DNA from: Pseudomonas sp. Irchel 3E20 | GTDB lineage: Bacteria > Pseudomonadota > Gammaproteobacteria > Pseudomonadales > Pseudomonadaceae | Reading direction: 5' to 3' | NCBI RefSeq assembly: GCF_900187645.1 | Contig: NZ_FYEE01000004.1 | Span: 248,001 to 312,000, forward strand | Length of the DNA stretch: 64,000 bases | In this document: positions 52,339-62,460 of the stretch, in pieces | Position numbering within the stretch: the first letter of the stretch is position 1 | Layout: each line of letters starts with the position of its first letter | Notes under the pieces: generated by a model | Seen by the model: only the letters and a program-made list of their open reading frames with translations | Database searches by the model: none | Told to the model about the DNA's origin: nothing | Made by a program: the position numbers and the translations under genes

Positions 52339-55300
52339 ATGCCGCAATTCTTTATTGACCGCCCGATTTTCGCCTGGGTGGTCGCCCTGTTCATCCTGCT
52401 CGCCGGTGCCCTGGCCATCCCGCAGTTGCCGGTGGCCCAGTACCCCAACGTCGCGCCGCCCCAGGTGGAGATCTACGCCACCTACCCCGGCGCCTCGGCG
52501 CAAACGGTGGACGAGAGCGTGGTCAGCCTCATCGAACAGGAGCTCAACGGCGCCGATCACTTGCTGTACTTCTCTTCCCAGAGCAGCCTGGGCAGCGCCA
52601 CCATCACCGCCACCTTCCAACCCGGCACCAATCCGGAAATGGCCCAGGTAGATGTGCAGAACCGCCTCAAAGCCGTGGAGCCGCGCCTGCCCCAGGCTGT
52701 GATCCAGCAAGGTTTGCAGGTAGAAAAGGTGTCGGCGGGCTTCCTCTTGCTCATCACCCTCACCTCCAGCGACGGCAAGCTCGACGACGTGGCCCTGAGC
52801 GACTACCTGGCGCGCAACGTGATGAACGAGATCCGCCGCCTCGATGGCGTCGGCAAGGCCCAGTTGTACGGCGCCGAGCGCGCGATGCGGGTGTGGATCG
52901 ACCCCCAGAAGCTACAGGGCTTCAACCTCACCCCAGCGGACGTGAATGCCGCCATCGCCGCGCAGAACGCCCAGGTTTCGGCGGGCAGCATCGGCGATTT
53001 GCCGAGCCGCCCGGGCCAGGAAATCACTGCCACTGTGCTGGTCAAGGGCCAACTGTCCACACCTGAAGAGTTCGCCGACATCGTCCTGCGGGCCAACCCG
53101 GACGGCTCCACTGTGCGCCTGGCGGACGTGGCGCGGGTGGAAGTGGGCAGCCAGGAATACCAGTTCGGCACACGCCTGAACGGCAAGCCGTCCACCGCTG
53201 TGGGCGTGCAACTGTCGCCGGGGGCCAACGCCCTGAGCACCGCCAACGCGGTACGGGCGAAGATGGACGACTTGGCGCGCTATTTCCCGGCCGGCGTGGA
53301 GTACAAGATCCCCTACGACACCTCGCCCTTCGTCAAAGTCTCGATTACCAAGGTGGTGTACACCCTGGTGGAGGCGATGGTGCTGGTATTCGCAGTGATG
53401 TTTCTGTTCCTGCAGAACATCCGCTACACCCTGATCCCCACACTGGTGGTGCCGGTGGCGCTGATGGGCACCTTTGCGGTGATGCTGACCCTGGGTTTTT
53501 CGGTGAACGTGCTGACCATGTTCGGCATGGTGCTGGCCATCGGCATCCTGGTGGACGACGCCATTGTGGTGGTGGAGAACGTCGAGCGGATCATGGTCAA
53601 CGAGGGTCTCTCGCCACGGGAGGCCACGCGCAAGGCGATGACCCAGATCACCGGGGCGATCATCGGCATCACCCTGGTGCTGGTGGCGGTGTTTATCCCC
53701 ATGGCATTCATGCAGGGCTCGGTGGGGGTGATCTACCAGCAGTTCTCGCTGTCGATGGCCACGTCGATCCTGTTCTCGGCATTCCTGGCGTTGTCCCTGA
53801 CCCCTGCCCTGTGCGCGACCCTGCTCAAGCCGATTGCCAAGGGCGAACACCACGCCAAGGGCGGGTTCTTCGGCTGGTTCAACCGCCGTTTCGAGCAGTT
53901 GAGCGACGGCTACGAGCGTTCGGTGGCCTATGCGCTCAAGCGCACCGGGCGCTACTTGCTGATCTACGGCGTGCTGCTGGTGGGCCTGGGGCTGTTGTTC
54001 AGCCGCCTGCCCTCCTCCTTCCTGCCGGTGGAAGACCAGGGCTACACCATCACCGATATCCAGTTGCCGCCAGGCGCCAGCCAGCCGCGCACCATCGAGG
54101 TGGCCAAGCAGATCGAGGCGCACAACGCCGGCGAGCCGGGCGTGGGCGACACCACGATGATCCTGGGCTTCAGCTTTTCCGGCAGCGGGCAGAATGCGGC
54201 GCTGGCCTTCACCACGCTCAAGGATTGGGCCGACCGTGGCAGCGACGACTCGGCGGCCTCGATTGCCGACCGCGCCAACGCCGCCCTGAGCCAGATCAAG
54301 GACGCCGTGGCCTACGCCATCCTGCCGCCGCCCGTGGATGGCCTCGGCACCTCCAGCGGTTTCGAGTTCCGCTTGCAGGACCGTGGCGGCCTCGGCCACG
54401 CAGCGCTGATGGCGGCGCGCACCGAACTGCTGGCCGCCGCGGAAAAGAGCCCGGTGCTGGTCAACGTGCGTGAAAGCGCGTTGGCCGAAGCGCCACAGGT
54501 GCAGTTGGAGGTAGACCGCAAGCAGGCCAACGCCTTGGGCGTGTCCTTTGCCGAGATCGGCAACATCCTGTCCACGGCGGTGGGTTCGGCCTACATCAAC
54601 GACTTCCCCAACCAGGGCCGCATGCAGCGGGTGATCGTGCAGGCCGAAGGCGATCAGCGCAGCCAGGTGGCGGATTTGCTCAACATCCACGTGCGTAACA
54701 GCAGCGGCAAAATGGTGCCACTGTCGGCGTTCGTCCAGGCCAAGTGGATCCAGGGCCCGGCGCAGTTGACCCGCTACAACGGCTACCCGGCCATCGCCAT
54801 TTCCGGCGAACCGGCGCCGGGCCACAGCACCGGTGAAGCCATGGCGGAAGTCGAACGCCTGGTGGCACTGCTGCCCACCGGGCTGGGCCAGGAATGGACC
54901 GGGTTGTCGTTGCAGGAACGCTTGTCCGGCGCCCAGGCGCCGATCCTGCTGGGGCTGTCGTTGCTGGTGGTGTTCCTCTGTTTGGCGGCGCTGTACGAGA
55001 GTTGGTCGATCCCCACTTCGGTGTTGCTGGTGGTGCCGCTGGGCGTGCTGGGCGCGGTGCTGGCGGTGACGTTGCGGGGCATGCCCAACGATGTGTTCTT
55101 CAAAGTGGGCCTGATTACCATCATTGGCCTGTCGGCGAAGAACGCGATCCTCATCATCGAGTTCGCCAAGAGCCTCTACGACGAAGGCCACGACCTGCTG
55201 GACGCCACGGTGCAAGCCGCGCGCCTGCGCTTGCGGCCGATCGTAATGACCTCCCTGGCCTTCATCCTCGGCGTGGTGCCCCTGGCGCTGGCCACCGGCG

Positions 55301-55437
55301 CCAGTTCCGCGAGCCAGCAAGCCATCGGCACGGGTGTGATTGGCGGGATGATAACTGCCACCCTGGCCGTGCTGTTCGTACCGGTGTTCTTTGTGGTGGT
55401 GATGAAACTGGTGCGTAAGCGCCCGGGCAAGGATTGA
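52339..55437 (+). CDS. RND multidrug efflux transporter (HAE1 family)
   Basis: A 1032-residue inner-membrane pump with the first helix IDRPIFAWVVALFILLAGA, the proton-relay pair Asp-Asp in GILVDDAIVVVENVERIM (near residue 410), and a second-half repeat ending in GLSAKNAILIIEFAK. Length and motifs match the AcrB/MexB-like drug-proton antiporters. It is 15 nt after the adaptor gene. MexW- or MexQ-like pumps also lack a local outer-membrane gene; I cannot choose among them by eye. Substrates are unknown. Confidence 0.93.
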   Translation: MPQFFIDRPIFAWVVALFILLAGALAIPQLPVAQYPNVAPPQVEIYATYPGASAQTVDESVVSLIEQELNGADHLLYFSSQSSLGSATITATFQPGTNPEMAQVDVQNRLKAVEPRLPQAVIQQGLQVEKVSAGFLLLITLTSSDGKLDDVALSDYLARNVMNEIRRLDGVGKAQLYGAERAMRVWIDPQKLQGFNLTPADVNAAIAAQNAQVSAGSIGDLPSRPGQEITATVLVKGQLSTPEEFADIVLRANPDGSTVRLADVARVEVGSQEYQFGTRLNGKPSTAVGVQLSPGANALSTANAVRAKMDDLARYFPAGVEYKIPYDTSPFVKVSITKVVYTLVEAMVLVFAVMFLFLQNIRYTLIPTLVVPVALMGTFAVMLTLGFSVNVLTMFGMVLAIGILVDDAIVVVENVERIMVNEGLSPREATRKAMTQITGAIIGITLVLVAVFIPMAFMQGSVGVIYQQFSLSMATSILFSAFLALSLTPALCATLLKPIAKGEHHAKGGFFGWFNRRFEQLSDGYERSVAYALKRTGRYLLIYGVLLVGLGLLFSRLPSSFLPVEDQGYTITDIQLPPGASQPRTIEVAKQIEAHNAGEPGVGDTTMILGFSFSGSGQNAALAFTTLKDWADRGSDDSAASIADRANAALSQIKDAVAYAILPPPVDGLGTSSGFEFRLQDRGGLGHAALMAARTELLAAAEKSPVLVNVRESALAEAPQVQLEVDRKQANALGVSFAEIGNILSTAVGSAYINDFPNQGRMQRVIVQAEGDQRSQVADLLNIHVRNSSGKMVPLSAFVQAKWIQGPAQLTRYNGYPAIAISGEPAPGHSTGEAMAEVERLVALLPTGLGQEWTGLSLQERLSGAQAPILLGLSLLVVFLCLAALYESWSIPTSVLLVVPLGVLGAVLAVTLRGMPNDVFFKVGLITIIGLSAKNAILIIEFAKSLYDEGHDLLDATVQAARLRLRPIVMTSLAFILGVVPLALATGASSASQQAIGTGVIGGMITATLAVLFVPVFFVVVMKLVRKRPGKD

Positions 55438-55459
55438 CCGATGGCAGGGGGCAAAACCC

Positions 55460-55551
55460 TGTGGGAGTGGGCTCGCCCGCGATGGCAGCGTGACTGCTGA
55501 TAGGCCTGTGTCGGCGGTACGGGCCTCATCGCGGGCAAAGCCCGCTCCCAC
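55460..55551. repeat. BIME-type inverted REP pair
   Basis: TGTGGGAGTGGGCTCGCCCGCGATGG (from 55460) is mirrored by CATCGCGGGCAAAGCCCGCTCCCAC (to 55551), just after the RND pump. It may also protect the transcript end. Confidence 0.7.
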
Positions 55552-55645
55552 GCAAGCCCGCGCCCGTAGCGCGGGAGCGTACATTTGCAGCAATCTCCCT
55601 TCCAACTGGGCTATGGTGTTTTGACATCAATGCCGTCGAGCCACC

Positions 55646-56287
55646 ATGCCCCATCTCATCCGCACCCACCCTCGCCTCACCGCCGCCGCCCTGTTGGGTG
55701 TGGCGGTGGGGGTGTTGGCACCCGCCGACACCCTGCTCAATAAAATCCTCATCGGCTGGAACAGCGGTGTCTGGACCTACCTGGTACTGATGCTGTGGCT
55801 GACCCTGCGGGCCAACGCCGACCGGGTGCGGCGCATTGCCGAGGTGGAGGACGAAAACGCCGCCCTGGTGCTGTTTATCGTGTGCCTGGCGGCGATTGCC
55901 AGCCTGGCCACCATCGGCCTGGAACTGAGCGGCAGCCGCGAACTGGCCAGCGCCGAGCGCTGGCAGCACTACGGGTTTACCGGGTTGACGGTGGTCGGCT
56001 CGTGGCTGTTGATCGGCATGATCTTCAGCGTGCATTACGCCCGGCTGTACTACACCTGGGACGGCAAAGGCCCGGCCCTGCGCTTTGCCGAAGGCGAGGT
56101 CACGCCGGATTATTGGGACTTCCTTTATTTCTCCTTCACCATCGGCGTCGCCGTGCAGACCTCCGATGTCGGCGTTGCCACCCGGGGCATGCGCAAGGTG
56201 GTGCTGGCACAGTCGCTGATCGGGTTCCTGTTCAACACCGCCATCCTGGGGTTTTCCATCAACATCGCCGCCGGTTTGATTAACTGA
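55646..56287 (+). CDS. DUF1345-type membrane protein
   Basis: A 213-residue membrane protein with about five hydrophobic spans. The segment [23 protein letters not shown], followed by a final hydrophobic helix, is the hallmark of DUF1345 proteins and loosely resembles the pore loop of two-helix ion channels. The function of the family is not established. The start ATG 55646 follows CGAGCCACC. The 3' end overlaps the convergent aminotransferase by 8 nt. Confidence 0.82.
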   Translation: MPHLIRTHPRLTAAALLGVAVGVLAPADTLLNKILIGWNSGVWTYLVLMLWLTLRANADRVRRIAEVEDENAALVLFIVCLAAIASLATIGLELSGSRELASAERWQHYGFTGLTVVGSWLLIGMIFSVHYARLYYTWDGKGPALRFAEGEVTPDYWDFLYFSFTIGVAVQTSDVGVATRGMRKVVLAQSLIGFLFNTAILGFSINIAAGLIN

Positions 56288-57467
56288 CCGGCACCGCCAA
56301 CAACTGCGCGGCACAGCGCGTGATCCGCCGGCATGCCTCAGCCAGCCGCGCCTGATCCACCACCAACCCTATGCGGATATGCCCCGCGGCGCTGGGCCCG
56401 AACGCTTCGCCAGCCAGCACCGCGACGCCGTGATCTTCCAGCAACCGCTCGGCGAACGCCTGGGCACCCAGGCCGGTGGCACGAACATCGACCATCACGA
56501 ACAGGCCGCCGTCGGGCTTGACCGGGTTAAGCCCCGGGCAGCCGAGCAGCGCGGCACATACCAGGTCGCGGCGTTGGCGGTATTCCTCGTGCATGCGCCC
56601 CAACTCCGGCAAATCGGCCTCCAACGCGACCTGGGCGGCTTTTTGCACAAACTCCGGGGTGCCGAACAGCATGCACAGCGACAGATGCTCCAGATGAGCG
56701 GCCAGGGCCGGCGGGCCAATCACCCAGCCCAGGCGCCAGCCGCTCATGGCGTGGGACTTGGACAGGCTGTTGATGGTCGCGGTGCGCCCAGCCATGCCCG
56801 GCAGGCTCGCCGGGCTGACGTGCTCACCCTCGTAGAGCAAGTCGCTGTACACCTCATCGCTGATAAGCCACAGGTCGTGGGCAATGCACAGGTGCGCCAG
56901 GGCCTGCCAGGTCGCAAGGGACAGGCTGGCGCCGGACGGGTTGTTGGGGCTATTGAGCAACAGCGCGCGAGTGTTGCCGGTGATGCGCGCGGCGACGTCG
57001 GCGGGGTCGATATGGAAACCGTTGGCCGAACGCACCGGCACCGGCACCACCGTGGCGGCGCAGGCGCCGAATACGCCTTCATAGGTCACGTACATGGGCT
57101 CGGCGACAAGCACCTCATCCCCTGGGTCCAGCAGGCAGCGTGCCACCGCGTACACCGCGCATTGCGCCCCGGGCAGCACAAGCACTTGGTCGATACCCAC
57201 CGCTTGGCCGCTGCGTTGCTGCTGGCGGCGCGCAATGGCGGCGCGTAGCCCAGGCCTGCCGCGAGTGTCCGAGTAATGGGTATCGCCTGCGCGCAGGCTA
57301 TCGATGGCTGCTTGGACAATGGGCGCCGGGGTGTCGAAATCCGGGTCACCCACCGACAGCAGCAGGACGTCCACGCCCTGCCCTATCAGTTCTATAGCGC
57401 GGTAATGAATCCGCCAGGCTGCCGCTCCCTCGCCGGCGATTCGTTGAGTCAGGGCCGAATAGCGCAT
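56280..57467 (-). CDS. PLP-dependent aminotransferase, class I/II
   Basis: A 395-residue fold-type I aminotransferase. The cofactor Lys is in [15 protein letters not shown] (near residue 235), the phosphate-binding Gly/Ser region near 100, [11 protein letters not shown] near 172, and the substrate Arg in GHIRIGLV near 373. This is the aspartate/alanine-aminotransferase group; YbdL- or MalY-like alternatives cannot be excluded. It stands alone between convergent DUF1345 and a chemoreceptor gene. The true substrate is unknown. Confidence 0.88.
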   Translation of the reverse strand: MRYSALTQRIAGEGAAAWRIHYRAIELIGQGVDVLLLSVGDPDFDTPAPIVQAAIDSLRAGDTHYSDTRGRPGLRAAIARRQQQRSGQAVGIDQVLVLPGAQCAVYAVARCLLDPGDEVLVAEPMYVTYEGVFGACAATVVPVPVRSANGFHIDPADVAARITGNTRALLLNSPNNPSGASLSLATWQALAHLCIAHDLWLISDEVYSDLLYEGEHVSPASLPGMAGRTATINSLSKSHAMSGWRLGWVIGPPALAAHLEHLSLCMLFGTPEFVQKAAQVALEADLPELGRMHEEYRQRRDLVCAALLGCPGLNPVKPDGGLFVMVDVRATGLGAQAFAERLLEDHGVAVLAGEAFGPSAAGHIRIGLVVDQARLAEACRRITRCAAQLLAVPVS

Positions 57468-57505
57468 GCACTTCTCCTTGAGTGGCGCGAATGGGACCCT
57501 GAACC

Positions 57506-59131
57506 TTAGATCACAAAACGCGCCACCATCGCATTCAAATCCACCGCCAAGCGCGACAGTTCGTGGCTGGCGGCGCTGGTCTGGTTGGCGCCCGCCGCCG
57601 ACTGGGTGGCCAGGTCGCGGATGTTGACCAGGTTGCGGTCCACTTCGCGGGACACTTGCGCCTGTTCTTCCGAGGCGCTGGCGATCACCAGGTTGCGCTC
57701 GTTAATCATGTGGATCGAGCTGGTGATCTGTTCCAGGGCCACGCCTGCGGCACGGGCCATTTCCAGGGTGGTCTGGGTGCGCTGGTTGCTCTGCTGCATG
57801 GAGTTGACCGCTTCGCCGGTGCCGTTCTGGATACCGGCGACCATTTTTTCGATTTCCTGGGTCGATTGCGCCGTGCGGTGGGCCAAGGCCCGCACTTCAT
57901 CGGCCACCACCGCAAAGCCACGGCCCGCTTCACCGGCGCGCGCCGCTTCGATGGCCGCGTTGAGGGCCAGCAGGTTGGTCTGCTCGGCAATGGCGCGGAT
58001 CACGTCCAGCACCTTGCCGATATCCCGGCCTTGGGCCGCCAGGCCTTCGATCATCACCGAGGTGTTTTGCACGTCCTGGGTCATGGTCTGGATCGCGCCG
58101 ACGGTTTCCACCACACGGTCGCGGCCTTCACGAGCCGCCTGGGTCGATTGGTTGGACGCCTCGGAGGTGGACACCGCGTTGCGCGCCACTTCTTCTACCG
58201 CAGCGGTCATTTCGTTGACGGCGGTGGCGGCCTGTTCGATTTCGTTGTTTTGCTGTTGCAGACCACGGGAGGCTTCTTCAGTGACGGCACTGAGCTCCTC
58301 GGCCGCTGAGCCCAACTGGGTGGCGGAGCCGGCGATCTGCTCGATGGTGCGGCGCAGGCTGCTTTGCATGTCGGAAAGGGCCTTGAGCAGTTGGGCCGGT
58401 TCGTCTTTGCCGTCCACTTCGATGGCTTTGGTCAGATCGCCCCCGGCGATGGTTTGCGCGGCGTACAGCGCCTTGTTCAACGGCGCGACGATGCTGCGGG
58501 TGAGCAGCCAGGCCAGCAGCACGGTAAGCAGCGCAGCAATCACCGCGACACCGACGATCCCGCTGATGGCTTCGCTGTAATGCTCGCCAGCCACTGCCGA
58601 GGCAGCCTTGGCACCTGCATTGTTGATGTTCACCAACTGGCTGAGCTGCTCGCCCATTTTGTCGGTGCCGTCCTTGATTCGGGTGTTAATCAGGGCCTGC
58701 ATCTCGTCGAGCTTGTTCTGGCGCGAGAGCGCTAGCATCTGCTCCTGGGCTTGCAGGTAGTTGTCCAGGGTAGCGACGAAGGTTTTGTACAACGCGGCCT
58801 CGTCCACTTCGGCCGGCAGCGCGGCATAACTGTTTTGCGCCTGTTTGAGTTTGCCTACCAAATCACCGACGCGAGTCTGGGCCTCTTGCAGCGCCGCGGG
58901 GTCGCGGTTGACCAGGATACGGAACGACATAATGCGCAAGCGCAACACGTTATCGGTGATGTTGCCCAGGTAAGCGACGCTGGGCAGTTGTACCTGTTCC
59001 ATATCGATTGAAGCCTGGCGGATCACCGCCATGCGGTTCACCGCAAATACCCCCAGGATGACGACGAGCAATGCGATGAACGCAAAACCCAGGAAAGCTC
59101 TTGGCGCAATGTTCAGTTGACGAAGGGACAT
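57506..59131 (-). CDS. Methyl-accepting chemotaxis protein with four-helix-bundle sensor
   Basis: A 541-residue chemoreceptor: TM1 near 12-32, an all-helical periplasmic domain of about 155 residues (4HB type), TM2 near 190-212, HAMP, and a signalling domain with tip [22 protein letters not shown]. It is the usual size for 4HB receptors, in contrast to the dCache receptor at 6.8 kb. The start ATG 59131 gives a proper N-terminal helix. Ligand unknown. The gene seems monocistronic. Confidence 0.93.
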   Translation of the reverse strand: MSLRQLNIAPRAFLGFAFIALLVVILGVFAVNRMAVIRQASIDMEQVQLPSVAYLGNITDNVLRLRIMSFRILVNRDPAALQEAQTRVGDLVGKLKQAQNSYAALPAEVDEAALYKTFVATLDNYLQAQEQMLALSRQNKLDEMQALINTRIKDGTDKMGEQLSQLVNINNAGAKAASAVAGEHYSEAISGIVGVAVIAALLTVLLAWLLTRSIVAPLNKALYAAQTIAGGDLTKAIEVDGKDEPAQLLKALSDMQSSLRRTIEQIAGSATQLGSAAEELSAVTEEASRGLQQQNNEIEQAATAVNEMTAAVEEVARNAVSTSEASNQSTQAAREGRDRVVETVGAIQTMTQDVQNTSVMIEGLAAQGRDIGKVLDVIRAIAEQTNLLALNAAIEAARAGEAGRGFAVVADEVRALAHRTAQSTQEIEKMVAGIQNGTGEAVNSMQQSNQRTQTTLEMARAAGVALEQITSSIHMINERNLVIASASEEQAQVSREVDRNLVNIRDLATQSAAGANQTSAASHELSRLAVDLNAMVARFVI

Positions 59132-59501
59132 AGGACGACTCTCGGTGATGTAGGGCGGCGAGCTTCCGTGCCGTTCACACTGTCAGGCCGGGAATGTTCC
59201 CCCTCACAGGCTGGCGCCACTGTTGTAGTTAGTGTGTGGGCCTGATTGGGATATCGGCCAGGCTTGAGGCTTTATGTAGGGGATTTCGGAAAAATATTTC
59301 TAATTGTGACTATCGTGCCAGGTTGGGTTGTTGACCCAGGGCAACGGGCCACAAACCTTACCCCGCCTTGGCGCAATGCATGGGGCTTGGTGGGAGCGAG
59401 CCTTGCTCGCGATGACAGTGCTACATCCAGTACTGAGGTAGGGGATAGATCGCTATCGCGAGCAGGCTTGTCCCCACATAAGGCCTACCCCTGCCGCGCT
59501 A
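59132..59501. repeat. Intergenic region with BIME pair (59391-59477)
   Basis: A 370-base gap without a gene. TGGGAGCGAGCCTTGCTCGCGATG (59391) and ATCGCGAGCAGGCTTGTCCCCA (to 59477) are mirrored REP arms. The part next to the chemoreceptor gene is less GC-rich and should hold its promoter, but no clear hexamers were identified. Confidence 0.6.
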
Positions 59502-59969
59502 TCAAGCCAACGGCACATCCAGGCTGACCTTGACCCGGTCCATCACCACGATGCTGCGAAACCACTTGATGTTGCGATTTTCGTAGAACAGTTGGCGGGC
59601 GAGGATTTCATAGGCCTTCATCGTCTCCACCACAATCACCAGCATGAAATCGGCTTCGCCGGTGACGTAGTAGCACTGCTGGACTTGCGGCACCGACATT
59701 TGCGCCTTGAGCACGTCGAGGTCTTCGATGTGGGTGCGTTCGGCGTGCACTTCCACCAGCAAGGTGATGGGTTTGCCCACCGATTGCGGGTCGATCACTG
59801 CGGTATTGGCGGTGATGACCCCTTTGTTTTGCAGGCGTTTGATGCGCCGCTGTACCGCTGCCGTGGACAGGCTGACCTGCTCGCCGATGATGCGCAGCGC
59901 CATGCTGTTGTCGCGCTGCAAGTGCTCAAGGATCGCCAGGTCGAAGGCGTCGAGGTCGGGGTAGGACAT
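59502..59969 (-). CDS. Lrp/AsnC-family transcriptional regulator
   Basis: A 155-residue regulator: N-terminal helix-turn-helix (LDAFDLAILEHLQRDNSM, then LSTAAVQRRIKRLQNKGVI) and a C-terminal RAM ligand-binding domain. ATG 59969 (MSYPDLDAFD) is used because upstream residues are not conserved. It is divergent, with a 138-base gap, from a RarD/EamA-type transporter, a layout common for an amino-acid-responsive regulator and the exporter it controls (inference). Confidence 0.9.
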   Translation of the reverse strand: MSYPDLDAFDLAILEHLQRDNSMALRIIGEQVSLSTAAVQRRIKRLQNKGVITANTAVIDPQSVGKPITLLVEVHAERTHIEDLDVLKAQMSVPQVQQCYYVTGEADFMLVIVVETMKAYEILARQLFYENRNIKWFRSIVVMDRVKVSLDVPLA

Positions 59970-60107
59970 GGCCAAATCCAGATGCGAGAAAATTTCCCAT
60001 ATTAAGCCCGGAAACAGAGTAAACGTCTCACAGCAAAAGCAATATATTCCCACCCCAGAACAACCACCCTTCATCTGCGTAAAACGCCAAGGTCTCGCGA
60101 GGACACT

Positions 60108-60986
60108 GTGTCTAAAGGTATTGCTTTATCGGTTCTGGCCTCGGTGTTGTTCGCCGTCATGTACTTCTACACCACGTTGCTGGGGCCACTGGACGGGATG
60201 GAGATTTTCGGCTGGCGCATGCTGCTGACGGTGCCGTGCATGACCCTGTTCATGTTGGCCCTGGGCGAACTCAAGCAGGTTACGCAACTGCTGAGGCGGG
60301 TGTTGGACGCTCCGCGGCTGATCCCGGTGCTGCTGCTGTCATCGGCGATGGTGGGGGTGCAGTTGTGGTTGTTTTTGTGGGCGCCGGTCAATGGCCACGG
60401 CTTGGACGTGTCCCTGGGCTATTTCCTGCTGCCACTGACCATGGTGCTGACCGGGCGCGTGGTGTACGGCGAGCGCCTGTCGCGCCCACAGAAAATCGCC
60501 GCGGTGCTGGCCCTGCTCGGGGTGGCCAATGCGCTGTACCAAGTGGGCAGCGTGAACTGGACCACCTTGCTGGTGGCCCTGGGCTACCCCGGTTACTTCG
60601 TGCTGCGCCGGCGCATCGGCACCGACAACATGGGCGGCCTGTGGTTGGATATGACGCTGCTGCTGCCCATTGCCTGGTGGTTTGTGCACAGCGGCGCCCA
60701 GGGTTTTGCCGTGGGCACCACCCACCCGGCCATGTACGGGTTGATTCCACTGCTGGGGCTGCTCAGTGCTTCGGCGTTGGCGTGCTATGTGATCGCCAGC
60801 CGCTTGTTGGCCTTTGGCTTGTTCGGTTTGCTCAGCTATGTCGAGCCGGTATTGCTGCTGGCCGTGGCGCTGATGCTGGGCGACGGCATCAAGCCCGAGG
60901 AATGGCTGACCTACCTCCCGATCTGGCTCGCGGTGCTGGTGCTGGCGGGCGAAGGCGCCAAGCACGTGATGCGCCAGCGGCGCTGA
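60108..60986 (+). CDS. EamA/RarD-type drug-metabolite transporter
   Basis: A 292-residue membrane protein with about ten hydrophobic helices in two EamA repeats. LSVLASVLFAVMYFYTTLLGPLDGMEIFGWRML is the start of a RarD-like protein, and the last helices (LLSYVEPVLLLAVALML) match the family. It starts with GTG at 60108 preceded by GCGAGGAC; no ATG fits. It is divergent from an Lrp/AsnC regulator. RarD-type proteins are thought to export amino acids or their analogues. A bidirectional terminator follows. Confidence 0.85.
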   Translation: MSKGIALSVLASVLFAVMYFYTTLLGPLDGMEIFGWRMLLTVPCMTLFMLALGELKQVTQLLRRVLDAPRLIPVLLLSSAMVGVQLWLFLWAPVNGHGLDVSLGYFLLPLTMVLTGRVVYGERLSRPQKIAAVLALLGVANALYQVGSVNWTTLLVALGYPGYFVLRRRIGTDNMGGLWLDMTLLLPIAWWFVHSGAQGFAVGTTHPAMYGLIPLLGLLSASALACYVIASRLLAFGLFGLLSYVEPVLLLAVALMLGDGIKPEEWLTYLPIWLAVLVLAGEGAKHVMRQRR

Positions 60987-60996
60987 CGGGCAGGCG

Positions 60997-61037
60997 AAAA
61001 AAATCCCGGACGGCATCGCAGCCGCCCGGGATTTTTT
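60997..61037. terminator. Bidirectional intrinsic terminator
   Basis: AAAAAAATCCCGG (60997-61009) and CCGGGATTTTTT (61026-61037) form a long stem with a T-run on either strand, between convergent rarD-like and hpd genes. Confidence 0.85.
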
Positions 61038-61043
61038 ATGGCC

Positions 61044-62120
61044 TTATTCGGCGTTCAACACACCACGGCGCACCTGGTCGCGCTCGATGGACTCGAACAA
61101 TGCCTTGAAGTTGCCCTCGCCGAAACCATCGTCGCCCTTGCGCTGGATGAACTCGAAGAACACCGGGCCCATCAGGGTTTCCGAGAAAATCTGCAGCAGC
61201 AGGCGTTTGTCTCCGGATTCCGAGGCGCCGTCAAGCAGGATGCCCCGCGATTGCAGTTGGTCTACCGGCTCGCCGTGGTTGGGCAAGCGGCCTTCGAGCA
61301 TTTCGTAGTAGGTGTCGGGCGGCGCGGTCATAAAGCGCATGCCGATGCTTTTCAGTTGATCCCAGGTCTTGACCAGGTCATCGGTGAGGAAGGCCACGTG
61401 TTGGATGCCTTCGCCGTTGAACTGCATCAGGAACTCTTCGATCTGCCCCGCGCCCTTGGACGACTCTTCATTGAGGGGGATGCGGATCATGCCATCGGGG
61501 GCGGTCATGGCCTTAGAGGCCAGGCCGGTGTATTCACCCTTGATGTCGAAGTAGCGGAGCTCGCGGAAGTTGAACAGCTTCTCGTAGAACCCGGCCCAGT
61601 AGGCCATGCGGCCGCGGTACACGTTGTGGGTCAGGTGGTCGATGATCTTCAGGCCCGCACCCGGTGGGTTGCGATCGACGCCCTCGAGGTAGACGAAGTC
61701 GATGTCGTAGATGGAGCTGCCTTCGCCGTAACGGTCGATCAGGTACAGCGGCGCGCCGCCGATGCCCTTGATGGCCGGCAGGTTCAGCTCCATCGGGCCG
61801 GTGGCGATGTGGATCGGCTGGGCGCCGAGTTCCAGTGCGCGGGAGTAGGCCAATTGGGCATTCTTGACGCGAAACGCCATGCCACACACCGACGGGCCGT
61901 GCTCGGCGGCAAAATACGAGGCCACGCTGTTGGGCTCGTTATTGAGAATCAGGTTGATACTGCCCTGGCGGTACAGATGCACGGCTTTGGAGCGATGGGT
62001 CGCGACTTTGGTGAAACCCATGATCTCGAAGATCGGTTCCAGGGTGTTGGGCACAGGCGATGCGAATTCAATGAATTCAAAGCCCATCAGGCCCATTGGG
62101 TTTTCGTATAAATCTGCCAT
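61044..62120 (-). CDS. hpd: 4-hydroxyphenylpyruvate dioxygenase
   Basis: A 358-residue Fe(II) dioxygenase of the tyrosine pathway: it converts 4-hydroxyphenylpyruvate to homogentisate. The iron ligands are H162 (IIDHLTHNV), H241 ([11 protein letters not shown]) and E323 (FFEFIQRKG), one residue offset from the well-known P. fluorescens enzyme (H161/H240/E322). Length and the C-terminal [16 protein letters not shown] match. ATG 62120. Homogentisate can be degraded or form pyomelanin. No other tyrosine-pathway gene lies beside it. Confidence 0.96.
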   Translation of the reverse strand: MADLYENPMGLMGFEFIEFASPVPNTLEPIFEIMGFTKVATHRSKAVHLYRQGSINLILNNEPNSVASYFAAEHGPSVCGMAFRVKNAQLAYSRALELGAQPIHIATGPMELNLPAIKGIGGAPLYLIDRYGEGSSIYDIDFVYLEGVDRNPPGAGLKIIDHLTHNVYRGRMAYWAGFYEKLFNFRELRYFDIKGEYTGLASKAMTAPDGMIRIPLNEESSKGAGQIEEFLMQFNGEGIQHVAFLTDDLVKTWDQLKSIGMRFMTAPPDTYYEMLEGRLPNHGEPVDQLQSRGILLDGASESGDKRLLLQIFSETLMGPVFFEFIQRKGDDGFGEGNFKALFESIERDQVRRGVLNAE

Positions 62121-62460
62121 GGTTGGCGCCTCATCATTATTAGAGTTAACGGAACGTTAGTTGCTCAATAACCGATGGGCGCGGGTGGCGCGCAGGAGAT
62201 GCCACGCACGCTGCGGGCAAGAAAATCACCGTAGATCAGTTGGAACCCGAGTAGCTTCATTGTCGACCCACTCTCGTACGGGCGAGGCCTCTGCACAGGA
62301 GGCTTTATTATTGTATGCGTAACCCGATTCTACACAGCGTAAATGGCTTTGTCCGCATTCTGTATCAAATCCCTTTCTCTGCCCTAGAGACAAGGGGTTT
62401 GTTGCACCTGTAGAGCCCCAGCAGAACCAACGCATCGGGGCACGCCGGGTGTTTACCGCC
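62121..62460 (-). promoter_or_regulatory. hpd upstream region
   Basis: A 340-base region without a convincing gene. It is relatively AT-rich; on the - strand TACAAT (62315-62310) in a TTACGCATACAATAATAAAG context could be a -10 of hpd, with no clear -35. CTCG-TACGGG-CGAG lies near 62272. Nothing else was recognised. Confidence 0.3.

Noticed and set aside
52912..55605. An 897-codon open frame on the - strand opposite the RND pump
   Set aside because: It is a codon-bias shadow of the pump gene: composition is His/Gln/Arg-rich with no domain motif, and the + strand frame has full family signatures.
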